Shown in pieces: positions 13,601 to 14,369 of a stretch of 14,369 bases of DNA. Position 1 is the stretch's first letter. Every line of letters begins with the position of its first letter. The DNA lies in assembly GCA_007375995.1 (NCBI GenBank), contig VMFK01000012.1, positions 1 to 14,369 of the forward strand, written 5' to 3'. The notes under the pieces are model-generated. The model did not search any database and was not told the DNA's origin. It saw only the letters and a program-made list of their open reading frames with translations. The position numbers and the translations under genes are program-made. This stretch comes from Parcubacteria group bacterium Gr01-1014_56. Its GTDB lineage: Bacteria; Patescibacteriota; Minisyncoccia; Phycocordibacterales; SBAW01.

Positions 13601-14369
13601 CAGGCAATCGGCGAGCCGGGCACACAGCTCACTATGCGTACCTTCCACGCGGGAGGTGCAGCCTCAGTTGCCGGCGACATTACGCAAGGTCTCCCTCGTG
13701 TTGAGGAAATCTTTGAGCGCCGTATGCCGCGCAACCCGGCGGTTATTGCCTCGGTCTCTGGAGAAGTCGTCGAGATCAGGGACGACGGTAAAGAAAAAAT
13801 TATCGTTGTTGCTCCAGACGTTGAACACCTCTCGGCAAAGGCAGCTAAAAGTAAAACCAAAAAAGAAACTATCGAGTATGAAGTGCACTTCCGCCGTATA
13901 CCTGCAGTTAAGGTGGGCGACACTATTGCCCGCGGCCAGTTCCTGACCGACGGCTCTGCAGACCTCTCTGACCTCTACAAATATGCCGGCAAGGAGCGCG
14001 CGCAGGAGTACATCATCACTGAGATTGTAAAAATCTATGAGCTCCAGGGTGCAAATATCTCAGCAAAACATCTCGAAGTTATCGTTCGTCAGATGTTCTC
14101 GCGTATGAAGATCACCGAGGCTGGCTCAACTGAGTGCTCGCCGGGTGACGTTATAGGTGAGTCGGATCTCGCGATCGTGAACGAGCGCGTGGTGGCAGGG
14201 GGCGGCGAAGCGGCTAAGGGAGGGGGGCTCATCATGGGCATTTTGGACGTATCGCTCTCGCGCCAGAGCTTCCTCTCGGCAGCGTCGTTCCAGAACACCA
14301 CTCGCATGCTTATCAAAGCCTCGCTCTACGGCGCAGTGGATAAACTCCAAGGCCTCAAAGAGAACGTCA
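7640..14369 (+). CDS. rpoBC: Fused RNA polymerase beta-beta' subunit (3' end outside window)
   Basis: One frame stays open from ATG 7640 to the right edge (2243 visible residues), encoding beta then beta' of DNA-dependent RNA polymerase. Beta (residues 1-1046) shows LSQFM...LSALGPGGLTRERAGFEV (rifampicin region, 379-414), GDKLAGRHGNKG and QQPLGGKAQGGGQRFGEMEV, ending SFNVLLHTMRGLSLDIEL. A linker of about 19 residues (1047-1065, starting MRGGDPIRGIKK) leads directly into beta', FDAVRIRPASPERILEWS. Beta' has the N-terminal zinc site (C1120, C1122, C1135, C1138), a Lys/Glu-rich insertion (about 1198-1240), the catalytic NADFDGDQM with Mg-binding D1555, D1557 and D1559, the trigger loop (about 1815-1875) and the second zinc site (C1889, C1955, C1962, C1965). 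It ends at KLQGLKENV, near the usual C-terminus. The large E. coli insertions are absent. No stop, frameshift or RBS is seen at the junction; ATG 10778 could be an internal start but has no RBS. Confidence 0.95.
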   Translation, partial: MRQQKFFSRFRAPRVETPNLVEAQLNSYKWILEEGIKETFKEFTPIKDYSGKKFDLEFVKIELGEPKFDEHYAKAQKMTLDLPLRAIVKLKNKVSGTEKEQEIFLADMPVMTDHGTFVINGVERVIVPQLARSYGVFFTSDEVKGKRHFGAKVIPARGAWIEIEAGAENDLSVRIDRKRKFPVTSLLRVLGARYDSDLKSLFSGSAHEKHWIEAVLEADPAKTLEDSYIEIHRRLRDGDLATAANAKEYIDSIFNEERYDLSRVGRYRFNQRFNKSLDEKELIRKTLSLDDLVTVIKNVIALENDPLAMEDNIDHLGSRRVRYVGEMLQSRLRVGLTHMKRNIQDRMSTIDAEATMPVMFVNPRPLQARIKEFFTTNQLSQFMQQENALTELEHLRTLSALGPGGLTRERAGFEVRDVHPSHYGRLCPIHTPEGPNIGLILRLANFARLNEFGMIETPYVKVVGGKVTNEIHYLNAAEEEKQPIAHAAIEIGEDGKIEEESVEVRLNGAPTRVLRNEVSYMDVAPEQPFSVATSMIPFLEHDDANRALMGSNMQKQATPCIVPEAPLVATGIEERAAKDTGRLHIAREDGVVTQADGKRVKVKNTKGKELEYPLVNFVRTNGFTALHQRPSVSVGDKVKKGDLLADTSTSDNGQLALGQNALVAFMCWSGANFEDAIIISERMVKDSKFSSIHIEEFVCNVRDTKLGPEETTHDIPNVSEVKLRNLDEDGIVRVGSEVRPGDILVGKITPKGETQLTPEERLLRSIFGDKARDVKDSSLRMENGKRGRIIGVKVFSREAGHNLDSGIIKRIHIEIAQLRPVSVGDKLAGRHGNKGVISRILPEEDMPYMADGRPVDVILTPLGVPSRMNLGQILELHLGLAANTLNYQAICPPFAGATEGEIRGELKKAGFNESGKMTLYDGRTGEKFEQDISVGYMYILKLHHMVADKIHMRSIGPYSLITQQPLGGKAQGGGQRFGEMEVWALLGYGAAYTLREMLTVKSDDIQGRSAAFDAIVRGERITNHYAPASFNVLLHTMRGLSLDIELMRGGDPIRGIKKTPGAEASDFDAVRIRPASPERILEWSYGEVTKPETINYRTQRPEKNSLFDEKIFGPEKDYECYCGKYRGIRYKGITCEKCGVEITRAIVRRERMGHVDLAVPVAHVWFLRAIPSRLSLILGISAGDLEKVVYFAGYIVNLVHKSEKERITSELETEYKSKLKNLQDEKSKEKMKELFLEAKHDIDAIEVGSVLDEPRYHRYAIKYGAMFEAGIGAEAIYSLCKELNLKELVVRCEKALETAGAAEREKLGKRLSALRAMIRANVRPEWMFLTRIPVIPPGLRPMVALDGGRHATSDVNDLYRRVINRNNRLKKLLEIHAPDVILRNEKRILQEAVDALIDNSIRHGGAAFSATMQARQRPLKSLSDNLKGKHGLFRQNLLGKRVDYSGRSVIVVGPELKLSQCGLPKHMALELFRPFVISKLLEKELAYNIRGAGRLIDEGVPEVWAILEEIIKDKYVLLNRAPTLHRLGIQAFQPVLIEGNAIQLHPLVCPAFNADFDGDQMAVHVPLSPEAQTEAREIMAAHRNILKPGNGEPVVATKLLDILLGSYWMTKEVEGMKGEGQAFQSPNAAILAYDYGAVGFQAKIKVLPSDKEKYAHFDGKLFETTVGRLLFNTVFPSDYPFLNAAIDKKGMAKLVDDLIARYGLEKVPETLDRIKNFGFRYVTRSGITWSLDDIKIPHEKHAIVAAAQKKSNEVVGHWQEGLLSEEERYRMNIEVWHAAKAEVEKLIPATLAPNGSVSDMLKSGARGSVAQVTQMAGMKGLISSPTGEAIEFPITKSMKEGLTPLEYFITTHGSRKGLSDTALNTAKAGYLTRRLFDVAQDVVVGEEDCGTKEGLTVKRESASGIGTFLAQNTEGRFLVEPTLDFKKGHFITHLDAKKIEDSGVASVYVRSPIACKSTRGICAKCYGADLGTMKPVALGEAVGTVAAQAIGEPGTQLTMRTFHAGGAASVAGDITQGLPRVEEIFERRMPRNPAVIASVSGEVVEIRDDGKEKIIVVAPDVEHLSAKAAKSKTKKETIEYEVHFRRIPAVKVGDTIARGQFLTDGSADLSDLYKYAGKERAQEYIITEIVKIYELQGANISAKHLEVIVRQMFSRMKITEAGSTECSPGDVIGESDLAIVNERVVAGGGEAAKGGGLIMGILDVSLSRQSFLSAASFQNTTRMLIKASLYGAVDKLQGLKENV

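Overview
The window looks like a chromosomal piece of a Patescibacteria/CPR bacterium, probably of Parcubacteria type. The reasons are a khpA-trmD block without rimM, a TrmD with a compact variant C-terminus, a PaaX-like regulator with a Cas2-like domain, a lysine/glutamate-rich insertion in the beta' clamp region, very large repetitive surface proteins, and few Shine-Dalgarno sequences before housekeeping genes. The genetic code is standard: TAA, TAG and TGA all end genes. The lineage is inferred from gene content, not from a tree.

Layout. (1) 1-4463: the 3' part of a giant surface protein, open at the left edge. It has the end of a peptidoglycan-binding domain, a Gly/Ser linker, five Ig-like repeats, a pectate-lyase-like beta-helix, a Ca-binding segment, four more Ig-like domains, an SH3b domain and a final peptidoglycan-binding domain. 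(2) 4481-4755: a self-contained unit with promoter, strong RBS, a 58-residue membrane peptide and a terminator. (3) 4770-6429: translation genes rpsP, khpA and trmD, with a promoter before rpsP and another before khpA. trmD carries two perfect palindromes inside an expanded loop. (4) 6461-7124: a PaaX/Cas2-like regulator gene bracketed by two copies of a 38-bp repeat; the first copy overlaps its promoter. (5) 7181-7531: a 27-residue ORF on the minus strand with a good RBS, then a plus-strand unit with promoter, several hairpins and terminator that looks like an undescribed structured RNA or attenuator. (6) 7640 to the right edge: RNA polymerase beta and beta' encoded as one continuous ORF with no stop between them (an rpoB-rpoC fusion), running off the window near the beta' C-terminus.

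rpsP, khpA, trmD and rpoBC form the core translation/transcription block. The most unusual elements are the rpoBC fusion, the 38-bp repeat pair around the regulator, the multi-hairpin RNA before rpoBC, the palindromes inside trmD, and two short ORFs with unusually strong ribosome binding sites.
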